A stretch of DNA of 64,000 bases from Paenibacillus brasilensis (GTDB taxonomy: Bacteria > Bacillota > Bacilli > Paenibacillales > Paenibacillaceae), in contig NZ_CP045298.1 in assembly GCF_009363115.1 (NCBI RefSeq), forward strand, positions 3,903,501 through 3,967,500, in the 5' to 3' direction. How positions within the stretch are numbered: the first letter of the stretch is position 1; each line of letters opens with the position of its first letter. Under the pieces are notes generated by a model. That model saw nothing but the letters and a program-made list of their open reading frames with translations. It was not told the origin of the DNA and ran no database searches. Both the position numbers and the translations under genes were made by a program. Positions 54,910 to 63,650 of the stretch are shown here, one piece after another.

Positions 54910-55857
54910 ATGGCACTTCAACAAACATTAACGGTATTCGAAGCGCTGGACAGCGCCTATGTGAATGGAGAGCGAGTGAAGCAGCTTTTTGCTGGATACA
55001 AGGATATAGAGGTAACTGTAAAACAGGTGACCGGCATGAAGGGCAGCACGGATTTTATCCATGTGCTTATTCCCGGTACAGAAGGTAAAAGCTCGGGAGG
55101 TATGGCACTAACATTCGGTATTGTTGGTCGCCTGGGCGGTATTGGCGCACGTCCCTCCCGAATTGGCCTCGTGTCCGATGCCGATGGAGCGATTGCTGCG
55201 GTAGCGGCTGCGCTAAAACTGGCAGATATGCAGATTAAGGGCGATAGACTGAAGGGGGATGTGGTTGTCACCACGCACATTTGCCCGGATGCCCCAACGC
55301 GTCCGCATGAGCCGGTTGATTTTATGGATTCACCTGTGGATATTGTGGAAATGAATCGCTATGAGATTGATCCGGGGATGGAAGCCATTTTGTCCATAGA
55401 TACAACCAAAGGAAATCGTGTCATTAATCATAAAGGAATCGCCATTTCACCTACGGTAAAGGAAGGCTATATTTTGCGGGTCAGTGAGGATTTATTGCGC
55501 CTGATGGAACAGACTACGGCACAATTGCCTGTTACTTTTCCGGTTACGACGCAGGATATCACGCCGTATGGTAATGACCTGTATCATATTAATTGGATTT
55601 TACAGCCTGCTGTAGCGACGGATGCACCTGTAGTCGGTGTTGCGATTACAGCACAGGCGGCTGTACCGGGATGTGGTACCGGGGCAAGTCACGAGATTGA
55701 TATTGCCACTGCCGTAAGATTTTCGATTGAAACCGCCAAGGAATTTACGAACGGAACGTGTATATTTTATGATCCGCAGGAATTTGCCCGAATCACCGAA
55801 TTGTACGGCTCTATGAAAATATTGCAGACAGCAGGCAATGCTCAAAGCCATAGCTGA
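54910..55857 (+). CDS. DUF1177 protein, possible metallohydrolase
   Basis: 315 residues, full-length DUF1177 with no characterised function that I know of. The segment GLVSDADGAIAAVAAALKL followed by GDVVVTTHICPDAP recalls the metal-binding strands of M20/M42 aminopeptidases, and VGVAITAQAAVPGCGTGASHE resembles their late glycine-rich part. This is an inference from pattern. AGGAGG precedes the ATG; 22 bases after DUF917. Confidence 0.8.
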   Translation: MALQQTLTVFEALDSAYVNGERVKQLFAGYKDIEVTVKQVTGMKGSTDFIHVLIPGTEGKSSGGMALTFGIVGRLGGIGARPSRIGLVSDADGAIAAVAAALKLADMQIKGDRLKGDVVVTTHICPDAPTRPHEPVDFMDSPVDIVEMNRYEIDPGMEAILSIDTTKGNRVINHKGIAISPTVKEGYILRVSEDLLRLMEQTTAQLPVTFPVTTQDITPYGNDLYHINWILQPAVATDAPVVGVAITAQAAVPGCGTGASHEIDIATAVRFSIETAKEFTNGTCIFYDPQEFARITELYGSMKILQTAGNAQSHS

Positions 55858-55866
55858 TGCATAACA

Positions 55867-55890
55867 GGGCAGGCCGCAGGCTTGCCCTTT
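55867..55890 (+). terminator. Weak intra-operon hairpin
   Basis: GGGCAGGCC (55867-55875) pairs with GGCTTGCCC (55879-55887), wobble included, then TTT. May reduce transcription between DUF1177 and aroM. Confidence 0.45.
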
Positions 55891-55936
55891 AGCGTCAGGA
55901 GCGTAAAATAAAATGAAACGAAGGCAGGGATTCAGG

Positions 55937-56461
55937 ATGCATAAGCTTGGGATGATTACGATTGGACAAGCTTCCCGATCGGATGTGGCCCCTATTGTAG
56001 AAAGGGCCTTGGAAGGACGGGCAGAGCTGCTGCAGGCAGGTGCGCTGGACGGGCTTTCATTAGACTATATACAACAGCACCTAGCGCCGTCGCCGGGAGA
56101 ATATGTATTGACCTCGCGTCTGACAACCGGGGAGTCGGTGGTCATTTCACGTGAAAAAATCCTGCCGCTGCTTCAGGACAAAATCACACGTATGGAGGAG
56201 CAGGGGATACGTACTATTTTACTGCTTTGTACCGGTGTATTTCCCGGATTGAATCCCAAGTTTGCAGCGGCCTCGCCTTACAGTGGCAGTGCGGAGGAAT
56301 TTCGGCAGGCTGCCTTACAATTCAAAGATCAAGCTGATCTTATTGTGCTGGATTGTATGGGGTATACAGATGCACATAGAGAGCTGGCGGCACGTTATGC
56401 AGGGGTTCCAGTCATATTGTCGAATGCGTTAATCGGCAAGCTCGTATCGGAAATGGTGTAA
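55937..56461 (+). CDS. AroM family protein
   Basis: 174 residues beginning MHKLGMITIGQASRSDV, the AroM signature. The fold is related to Asp/Glu racemases, and two cysteines stand at places like those of the racemase pair: LLCTGVFPG and LDCMGYTD. No reaction is established for AroM; the aro name comes from co-regulation with aroL in E. coli. ATG at 55913 is in frame and also has a ribosome binding site, so the start is uncertain. Confidence 0.82.
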   Translation: MHKLGMITIGQASRSDVAPIVERALEGRAELLQAGALDGLSLDYIQQHLAPSPGEYVLTSRLTTGESVVISREKILPLLQDKITRMEEQGIRTILLLCTGVFPGLNPKFAAASPYSGSAEEFRQAALQFKDQADLIVLDCMGYTDAHRELAARYAGVPVILSNALIGKLVSEMV

Positions 56462-56601
56462 GTGTATAAGCTGAATGAAAATTTACATGTTGTTCACTAC
56501 ACAAGCGGATGGTGCTTCCCATCGCTGTTGCCTCCGGATTTTCTGAATAAATTCCCAAAGGAAGAAACCCGGGAGCAAATAAAAAATAGGAGGTAAGAAG
56601 T

Positions 56602-57552
56602 ATGAGTCGGCAGCGTGTTGAAATCAGTAAAAATGTATTGCAAAAATGTTTGGGGCTCACCGCCGAAGAGACACTTCTCGTTGTAACTGACGATGATAAA
56701 AAGGAATTGGGCGAATCCATATATGAAGCGGGTAAGGCACTGGGAGCGGAAGCGGCGATGATGACGATGAAAGTACGCTCCAAATCCGGTGAGGAGCCTC
56801 CAGCTCCTGTTGCTGAAGCCATGCTCCGCTCCGACGTTGTTGTATGTGTCACCCGATATTCGCTGACACATACAAATGCACGCAAGCAGGCTGCAGCCGC
56901 TGGAGCTCGCCTGGCGACCATGCCTGGTATGACAGATGATATGTTCATGAACGGAGCAATTGCTGCTGATTATCCCAAGGTCAAGGCGCTGACCGAAGAG
57001 GTAACCGCATTGCTGACGGCTGCCAAGCAGGTACGGATTGAAAAGGATGGGTACAGTTTGAGCTTTGCCATTGAGGGGCGCAACGGCGTTCCCAGCACGG
57101 GTATGTATTTGAACCCCGGGGAATCGGGCAACCTGCCTTCTGGTGAAGCCTATATTGCTCCACTGGAAGGCACGGCACAAGGACAGATCATGGTGGATGG
57201 TTCTGTGGCGGGAATCGGTGCATTGAAGGAGCCACTCCTGCTGACGGTGCAAAATGGCAGATTAATCGCCGCAGAAGGAGAAGCCGGGCAGCCTCTGCTG
57301 GATATGCTGGGCGAGGGTAATGGCAGAATGCTGGCCGAGTTCGGTATTGGAACGAATGATAAAGCCCGCATTACGGGCGTTGTATTAGAGGACGAGAAAG
57401 TTTACGGCACGATCCATGTCGCTTTTGGCAGCAATAATACCTTTGGCGGAACTGTTGCTGCGGGTGTGCATATTGACGGGGTCGTTCAAAAACCCGATGT
57501 ATATCTGGATGATTGTCTGATTATGAAGGCTGGTCAATTGCTGGAGAGATAA
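56602..57552 (+). CDS. M29 aminopeptidase/NicX-like metalloenzyme
   Basis: 316 residues. The second half holds the metal-site pattern of the M29 aminopeptidase group: SGEAYIAPLEGTAQG, LAEFGIGTND, GTIHVAFGSNNTFGG and AAGVHIDGVV. The same fold includes NicX-type ring-opening dioxygenases, so a peptidase role is likely but not proven. AGGAGGT precedes the ATG. It lies 140 bases after aroM, a gap with no visible gene. Confidence 0.83.
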   Translation: MSRQRVEISKNVLQKCLGLTAEETLLVVTDDDKKELGESIYEAGKALGAEAAMMTMKVRSKSGEEPPAPVAEAMLRSDVVVCVTRYSLTHTNARKQAAAAGARLATMPGMTDDMFMNGAIAADYPKVKALTEEVTALLTAAKQVRIEKDGYSLSFAIEGRNGVPSTGMYLNPGESGNLPSGEAYIAPLEGTAQGQIMVDGSVAGIGALKEPLLLTVQNGRLIAAEGEAGQPLLDMLGEGNGRMLAEFGIGTNDKARITGVVLEDEKVYGTIHVAFGSNNTFGGTVAAGVHIDGVVQKPDVYLDDCLIMKAGQLLER

Positions 57553-57566
57553 AGGAGGGAATTATT

Positions 57567-58226
57567 ATGCTTGGAATGATTAGAGTGCTCACCATGCAGG
57601 ACGAAGCAGCTATCGGCCTCCACGGCCGAGTCATCGAGCAGCGCTACGGGCTGCCGGTTACCAGTGTATGTATCCCCGATCAGCCAAACGGAATCTACGA
57701 TGATATCACGGACCGGGAGGCCGTGCCCAAAATTGTGCTAGCCGCGCAGCAGCTCGTTCAACAGGGCTGTACGTCTATCGGTATTAGCTGCGCGGCTGAT
57801 CCAGCGCTAGAAGAAACTCGTCAGGCAGTAGCGGTCCCTGTCTATGGAGCCGGGTCCTGTGCGGCACATCTGGCACTGACATCGGCCAGCCGTGTCGGCG
57901 TATTGACCATTTTGGCCGAGGCTCCACCATTAATTCGCCATATACTGGGCGAGTCTTATATCGGTACGGAGCGTCCCGAGGGTGTGCGGACGACGCTGGA
58001 CTTGAACACTCCTCAAGGCAAAGAGGCTGCCATGGCAGCGGCGCTGCGGCTTCAAGAGAAGGGAGCTGAGGTCATTGTGCTGGCCTGCACCGGTTTTGTA
58101 ACAATGAACTTTGCACCAGAGCTGGAGCGTACGCTGGGGATTCGAGCCATTGATCCGATTGTAGCGCTTGGTGCGGCTGCTTCGATACGGTGGCAGTCCC
58201 ATCATGATGAGGCACAGGCAGGATAG
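57567..58226 (+). CDS. Asp/Glu/hydantoin racemase family protein
   Basis: 219 residues. The catalytic cysteine pair is visible in GISCAADPAL (about residue 75) and LACTGFVTM (about 175), typical of cofactor-free racemases; the sequence is nearer hydantoin racemase than glutamate racemase. AAAGGAGGG supports the ATG at 57567; a longer open frame overlaps the preceding gene. Last gene of the operon, followed by a terminator. Confidence 0.88.
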   Translation: MLGMIRVLTMQDEAAIGLHGRVIEQRYGLPVTSVCIPDQPNGIYDDITDREAVPKIVLAAQQLVQQGCTSIGISCAADPALEETRQAVAVPVYGAGSCAAHLALTSASRVGVLTILAEAPPLIRHILGESYIGTERPEGVRTTLDLNTPQGKEAAMAAALRLQEKGAEVIVLACTGFVTMNFAPELERTLGIRAIDPIVALGAAASIRWQSHHDEAQAG

Positions 58227-58263
58227 ATTTTTAACATGATTATAAATAGCTTAATATCGAAAC

Positions 58264-58297
58264 AAACCGTCTTTTAAAAAAAGGGCGGTTTATTTGT
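58264..58297 (+). terminator. Terminator of the OPT operon
   Basis: AAACCGTC (58265-58272) pairs with GGGCGGTTT (58284-58292), followed by ATTTGT. Confidence 0.7.
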
Positions 58298-58450
58298 GTT
58301 CCACTAAGCTCTAAAAATAGGAATGGTCTGGATTGGAGACACATGAACCAGTGGTAAAAGGTTTTGTTTTGTAAGCTTTTTTGGTACACTATCCTGAAAA
58401 TTAGATGAAGCAAGGATTATGCAAAATAAATAGCAGGGTGGTCTGTCATT

Positions 58451-59985
58451 ATGAAAATACCGGGTGTAACAGTTCAGGAACTCATGGCAATCCCCGAGCT
58501 GAAGGAGGCAAAGGTATTAAGTGGAGAACAAGGGCTAAACCGGGTTGTCCGTTTTATTGACATTATGGAGGTACCCGATCTGAAAGGCTGGATTCGGGAA
58601 GGTGTATTGTTGATGACAACCGCTTATTCCATTCGTCATGAACCTGAGGTATTGTGTCAAATCATTCAATTGCTGCATCAGGGCTGCGCGGCTGCGCTTG
58701 CGATTAAGCCGACCCGCTTTCTCACGGAAATCCCCCGCAGTGCGCTGGAGGCAAGCAACGCCTGTGGTCTTCCTATGATTGAAATTCCAGCCGATATCCC
58801 ATATACGGATATTACACAGCGTGTCATGGATATGGTGCTAAACCGACAAGCAGAGCTGCTGCGACGCTCGGAAGGAATCTATCGAACCCTAACCACAATG
58901 GTTCTGGAGAACAGTGGCATACAGGCTGTTAGTGACAATATAGCGGAATTGCTGAAAGCTCCGGTTGCCTTGATTGATAATGGAGGTCAAGCTATTGTCA
59001 CTTCACCCCAAGGATGGGATTGGATGAAGGCACAAGATTCTCGTTATTTTCCTATCAATGTGGATAAACGCACGGTCGCCAAGCTGGTCATTGCACGCAA
59101 TGAGCTGGATGATATGGAGCAGGTTGGCATTGAGCAGGCACGGCTGGTGATGCGTTGGAATTAATGCGTGAAAAGGCGGTAGAAGATACGGAGAGTCGGC
59201 TTCGGGGGAATTTCATAGACGAGCTAATGACACCTCCGGTACCGGTGCGCCATGAGGTTGAGCGAAGAGGGCGTCAATTGGGATTTAACCCGGCTTATGA
59301 TTGGGAGGTTGCTGTCCTGGAAAGTGCGACGGCCCCGCCAGAAGAGATCCTTTCCGGCTTGCTGAGCCTGGAATCGACCCGACGGCGGTTGGTATCTCAT
59401 ATTGAGTTTCGTTCCAATCGGGCGGTATTATTTTTGCCTACGCTGAATTCAAGTGATTATTATGACGGGGCTAGCGCTGATCAGGAACGATCCTGGGCTG
59501 AAACGCTGAAGCAATGGGTAAGTGAAAAAGCTTTGGGCACGGGTGATTATTATATAGGCATCGGAAGTGCCAAAAAGCTGTGGGAGCTGCTCCAAAGCTA
59601 CAATGAGGCACGACGTGCAATTACGGTATCGCAGCGGCTGTATCCCGATCAACGTGTATGCACATACGGTGATATAGAGATGCATTATATGCTTGGTGAA
59701 GCGATGGACACAGAGGAATTTTCCAATGTATTCGAACGTAAGCTGGGAAAGCTTCAGCAATATGATCGGTCACATGGTAGCGATCTACTTAAAACATTAT
59801 TTTATTATTTGGAGAACAGGGGCAGTCTGATAGATACGGCGAATTATCTTTTTATACATCGTAATTCAGTAAAATATAGACTGGAGCGGATTCGCGATAT
59901 GACAGATTTTGATCTTAACGATCCACGTGAGCAGTTTATATGCCATGCCTGTCTGATTCATTATTATTTGCGGGAACATAAGTAG
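58451..59985 (+). pseudogene. PucR-family regulator, frameshifted in the middle
   Basis: Two frames together give one PucR protein of about 511 residues: N-terminal PucR domain (from VTVQELMAIPELKEAKVLSG), a middle GGDEF-like part, and the C-terminal helix-turn-helix (NRGSLIDTANYLFIHRNSVKYRLERI). The first frame ends at TAA 59162-59164 after LVMRWN; the second is open from 59155. Inserting one G after the ATG at 59150-59152 restores LVMALELMREKA, the family sequence. Such regulators activate purine or amino-acid catabolic genes; this one lies just behind the OPT operon and is its likely regulator. As written it would be inactive. Confidence 0.85.
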
Positions 59986-60020
59986 ACGGACGCTTTGCCT
60001 TGGGGCGGGGAGGGAAGAGC

Positions 60021-60707
60021 ATGGATAAAAAAATACTGGTAGCGGACGATGAGTCTAGTATTCGGAATGCATTGGCCTATGCGTTAAAAAGGGAAGGCTT
60101 TTTGATAGAAACCGCCGTTGATGGGGAGGACGCATTGGAAAAGGTACGTTTGTTCCATCCGGATGTGCTGGTATTGGATGTGATGATGCCCAAATTGGGC
60201 GGATACGAGGTGTGCCGCCGTTTGGAAACTCGGAAGGGCATCGGTATTTTACTGCTGACTGCCAAAAACGATATCGTCGACAAGGTATTGGGGCTGGAGC
60301 TGGGTGCGGACGATTTTATGAGCAAGCCGTTTGACCTGAGAGAACTGCTTGCACGCATCAAGGCGCTGGTACGGAGGCTGGAGCGAGAGGGAGCGCCTGC
60401 ACCAGAAGGAGCGGAAACGGTGCTTGGCCCGTTACGGGTACGTCCGTCCAGCCGAACGGCTGAAATCGGGGCAACGGCGCTGGATCTCACTCCCAAGGAA
60501 TTTGATGTTTTGGCGCTGTTGGTGTCTCATGCCGGAAGAGTGTACACCCGGGACGAGCTGCTGGAGCAGGTGTGGGGCTTCGATTATGCGGGCGGAACAC
60601 GGACGGTGGATATCCATATCCAGCGTCTGCGCAAGAAGCTTGAACCACATCAGGCGATATTTCAGACCGTGTATGGTATCGGCTATAAGGCAGAGAAGAT
60701 GACGTGA
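60021..60707 (+). CDS. OmpR-family response regulator
   Basis: 228 residues: receiver domain (acidic pair VADDESS, phospho-aspartate in VLVLDVMMPKLGG, lysine in MSKPFDLRELLA) and a winged-helix effector domain ending YGIGYKAEK. The ATG at 60021 follows GGGAAGAG. It starts 35 bases after the PucR gene and overlaps the kinase gene by four bases (GTGA). Confidence 0.94.
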   Translation: MDKKILVADDESSIRNALAYALKREGFLIETAVDGEDALEKVRLFHPDVLVLDVMMPKLGGYEVCRRLETRKGIGILLLTAKNDIVDKVLGLELGADDFMSKPFDLRELLARIKALVRRLEREGAPAPEGAETVLGPLRVRPSSRTAEIGATALDLTPKEFDVLALLVSHAGRVYTRDELLEQVWGFDYAGGTRTVDIHIQRLRKKLEPHQAIFQTVYGIGYKAEKMT

Positions 60708-62278
60708 ACGAGCCTACATCCAATCAACGAGGAAGCTTGCCCTCCACTGACCAGCAGAAGCGCAAACGCAAGCGTACAGGCTTGAGTCTGCGTTGGAAAT
60801 TTCCACTGGTGCTGGCAGCTTTGCTGCTGTTTACGGTCGGTGTGCTGAGCTGGCTGGTCCTTACCGGGATTCGCACCAGCCAGACAAATCAAATGGAGCG
60901 TGGGCTAAAGCGTCAGGCTGAAATTGTGGAAATGCGCGTAAAGCAGTCCTATCTGCTGGGAGTAAGCAAATCGCCTGAAGCGTTTATGAAGAAGCAGGCC
61001 CCCCAACTCGCAGTCGAGCTGGGCGTATCCAGCAATATGCGCGTTATTTTATATGATCGTAAGGGACATGAGGCTGGCAATTCGCTGCCGCTGGCTTTTA
61101 GAACGGATGTCAGTCAGGCGCTTTCTTATGCGCTCCAAGGCAAGATTGCTTACATTACGGAAGGCAGCACCATTATCTATTTGGCCCCGCTCCAAGGCCC
61201 GGAAGGCTTGTTGGGAGTGGTGCAGCTTCATAGCTCAATCGAAGCACAGCAGCAGCTCTATCAGGCCATTGCCCGCTTGTTTCTATGGACGGGCGGTGCG
61301 GTGCTGGTTTTGAGCTTTATTTTGGGCTTGGGCTATGTCAGCCGCCAAACGAGGGACATCGGGCGATTGACTCGCGCTTCCGAGCAGATATCGGAAGGGC
61401 ATTATCTTGAAACGAGATTACTTCGACGGCAGGACGAGCTGGGAAGATTGGATGAAGGAATGCTCCAGATGAGTCATGTGATCCGGGAGAGCATTACCGC
61501 GCTGGAGAACGAAAAGCTCCGGCTGGAAGAAGCAGTTCAGCGTTTGCGGGAGTTGGAGCAGCAGCAAAAATCTTTTATCGGCAATATTAGCCATGAGCTG
61601 AAAACCCCGTTAACCTCTATCCAAGCTTACGCTGATTTGTTGGATATGTATGGGGACGACCCTGAACTGGTGCGTGTAGCCAGAGAAAGTATCCATAAGG
61701 AAACGAAACGCTTGTACGAGCTTGTAGAGGACTCGCTGCAACTATCTGTGCTGGATAAATATGATTTTGAATTGCATACGGAGGAAGTGGAGCTGCACTC
61801 GCTGCTCAAAGATGCTGGGAGCCGAATCCGGGGAAAAGCGGCGAAGCGTGGACTTCGTTTTTCGATAGATACTGTTCCGGCCAAGGTATGGGGCGATCCC
61901 AAGCATCTGATGCATATTGTACTGAATTTGCTGGATAATGCGGTGAAGTACAATCGGGACGGAGGCTGGATGACGTTATCGAGCCGGGTGGAACGGGATA
62001 CCGTGGTCGTGTATGTACGCAATTCCGGTCCGTTGATTCCCAGGGAAAAATGGGAGATGATTTTCGAGCCGTTTGCTACCTTGAGCCGTGATCGTTCCCG
62101 TCAGGATAGCGGTACGGGGCTTGGACTTCCTCTGGCGCGCAGACTGGCGGAGCGCATGGGTGGAGAGCTGCATCTTACGGCCTCGGGCGATGGTGCGATA
62201 GAGGATGCCAACGAAAATGGGCAAGGGAATGAATTTTCGCTTAAGCTGCCTTTGTTGGTTTCCGATAGCTCGCTGTAA
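60704..62278 (+). CDS. Sensor histidine kinase
   Basis: 524 residues: basic N-terminus, TM1 (about 29-53), an extracellular sensor of about 135 residues, TM2 (about 190-212), HAMP, coiled coil, the H-box GNISHELKTPLTSIQAY and an ATPase domain with NLLDNAVKYN and GTGLGLPLARRL. Partner of the preceding regulator. The signal is unknown; the following propeller lipoprotein may be part of the same system. Confidence 0.93.
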   Translation: MNEPTSNQRGSLPSTDQQKRKRKRTGLSLRWKFPLVLAALLLFTVGVLSWLVLTGIRTSQTNQMERGLKRQAEIVEMRVKQSYLLGVSKSPEAFMKKQAPQLAVELGVSSNMRVILYDRKGHEAGNSLPLAFRTDVSQALSYALQGKIAYITEGSTIIYLAPLQGPEGLLGVVQLHSSIEAQQQLYQAIARLFLWTGGAVLVLSFILGLGYVSRQTRDIGRLTRASEQISEGHYLETRLLRRQDELGRLDEGMLQMSHVIRESITALENEKLRLEEAVQRLRELEQQQKSFIGNISHELKTPLTSIQAYADLLDMYGDDPELVRVARESIHKETKRLYELVEDSLQLSVLDKYDFELHTEEVELHSLLKDAGSRIRGKAAKRGLRFSIDTVPAKVWGDPKHLMHIVLNLLDNAVKYNRDGGWMTLSSRVERDTVVVYVRNSGPLIPREKWEMIFEPFATLSRDRSRQDSGTGLGLPLARRLAERMGGELHLTASGDGAIEDANENGQGNEFSLKLPLLVSDSSL

Positions 62279-62405
62279 ACGGACTAATTGTTAGCTATAA
62301 AGATAGAAATGCATTTTGTTTACAACTTGGAAACAATCCGATGTATTCATGAGACGTTAAGGTATTAAGCTGGGGATATCGTGAACAAGGAGGTCGTATG
62401 ACGAC

Positions 62406-63587
62406 ATGATAAAGAAAAACAGAATGAACCATGTTCAAAAGAACGGCGTCCCTTGTGGCGATCATCCCCGAGCATGGCTTTTCCGACACAGAATCACGGG
62501 ACTGCTCACGACGAGCGCAATAGCTCTTGTATTGCTCAGTGCTTGCAGAATGAACGACGCAGGGGAAGCCAAACCATCGTCTGGTACGAAGCCGGGACAA
62601 CAGCTAACGGTGATTGACACCGATGCAGCCCGGCAACAGGTAACGGACGAGCTGGTGGTATCGTCCATCGACAAGCTGGGAGATGTCTACGCGAGGTCTT
62701 GGTTAAGCGACGAAGAACTGATTGTGGAGAGACAGACCCGGCTGTTGATTCATAATGTAAAGACAGGCAAGGAACGGGCTTTGCTACCGGATCGCAAGGC
62801 TCCGCAATTGCTGGCTGTTGTATCACCGGATCAGCGCCATGTCTTTTTTACCGAGGGCAGCACCAGCAGTAAATATGTTATCCGGGGCTATATACTTGAA
62901 TTAAGCAGCGGTAAGGTTACACCGGTAGGTAAGCTGGATATGTCTAACGAAGTAAGCTGGGGGGATAAAGAACATCTGATTACAGGTGCACCGGACGGCA
63001 AAATATATCTGATCGGTCTGGACGGCAAGGCCAAAAAAATGAATTTTCAAGACCCGAACCGCTCTGAGCTGATCGCTCATGTCGAAAAAGTAGGGAACGC
63101 CATATTTTATACAGGCCATGATAAGCAAGGGGATCCGGTGCTGAATCGGTTCACCATCGACCACCCTCAAGCTGTAACCATTGCGAATGGCGCTATGTCC
63201 TTTGCCGTGTCTCCCGACGGTAAATGGATTGCAATTGAAAAGCGAAAATGGAACACATCCGAACCTGCCCGCATGGTCATTTTGAATGGCCAGGGTCAAG
63301 AGAAGGGGACTGTCGGTCAAGGGACTTTAATGAGCCGTGGAAGCTGGTCCAGCGACGGGTCCAAACTGGCTTTTTCCATTTACGATGAGGATCAGCAGGG
63401 GATGAGAGGGTTGTATGTGTTTGATCAGTCTACGGGGAAAACAACTCCGGTCACGACCAACATCCAATCCTATGACAGTCCTACAGTATGGAGCCCGTCA
63501 GCTCGGTTCTTATCCATGTACCAGAATATTTCCGAAGGTGGAAAACAGCTGAATCAAAGCTACATCGTTCAATTTAAGGAAAAGTAA
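62406..63587 (+). CDS. Lipoprotein with TolB-like beta-propeller
   Basis: 393 residues. The N-terminal hydrophobic stretch ends in a lipobox-like LLSACR, so the protein is probably exported and lipid-anchored. The rest has propeller blade repeats (VVSPDQRHVFFTEG, FAVSPDGKWIAIE, SSDGSKLAFSIYD, VWSPSARFLSMY). The role is unknown; it may bind a partner or ligand for the upstream sensor kinase. Followed by a bidirectional terminator. Confidence 0.85.
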   Translation: MIKKNRMNHVQKNGVPCGDHPRAWLFRHRITGLLTTSAIALVLLSACRMNDAGEAKPSSGTKPGQQLTVIDTDAARQQVTDELVVSSIDKLGDVYARSWLSDEELIVERQTRLLIHNVKTGKERALLPDRKAPQLLAVVSPDQRHVFFTEGSTSSKYVIRGYILELSSGKVTPVGKLDMSNEVSWGDKEHLITGAPDGKIYLIGLDGKAKKMNFQDPNRSELIAHVEKVGNAIFYTGHDKQGDPVLNRFTIDHPQAVTIANGAMSFAVSPDGKWIAIEKRKWNTSEPARMVILNGQGQEKGTVGQGTLMSRGSWSSDGSKLAFSIYDEDQQGMRGLYVFDQSTGKTTPVTTNIQSYDSPTVWSPSARFLSMYQNISEGGKQLNQSYIVQFKEK

Positions 63588-63594
63588 TAAAAAA

Positions 63595-63627
63595 AAGGTG
63601 CACATCCGCTGTCCCGGACTGCACCTT
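63595..63627. terminator. Bidirectional terminator
   Basis: AAGGTGCA (63595-63602) pairs with TGCACCTT (63620-63627); on the minus strand it runs into TTTTTT, serving spoVR. Confidence 0.85.
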
Positions 63628-63650
63628 ATCTTTAAATCATACCAAACTGG

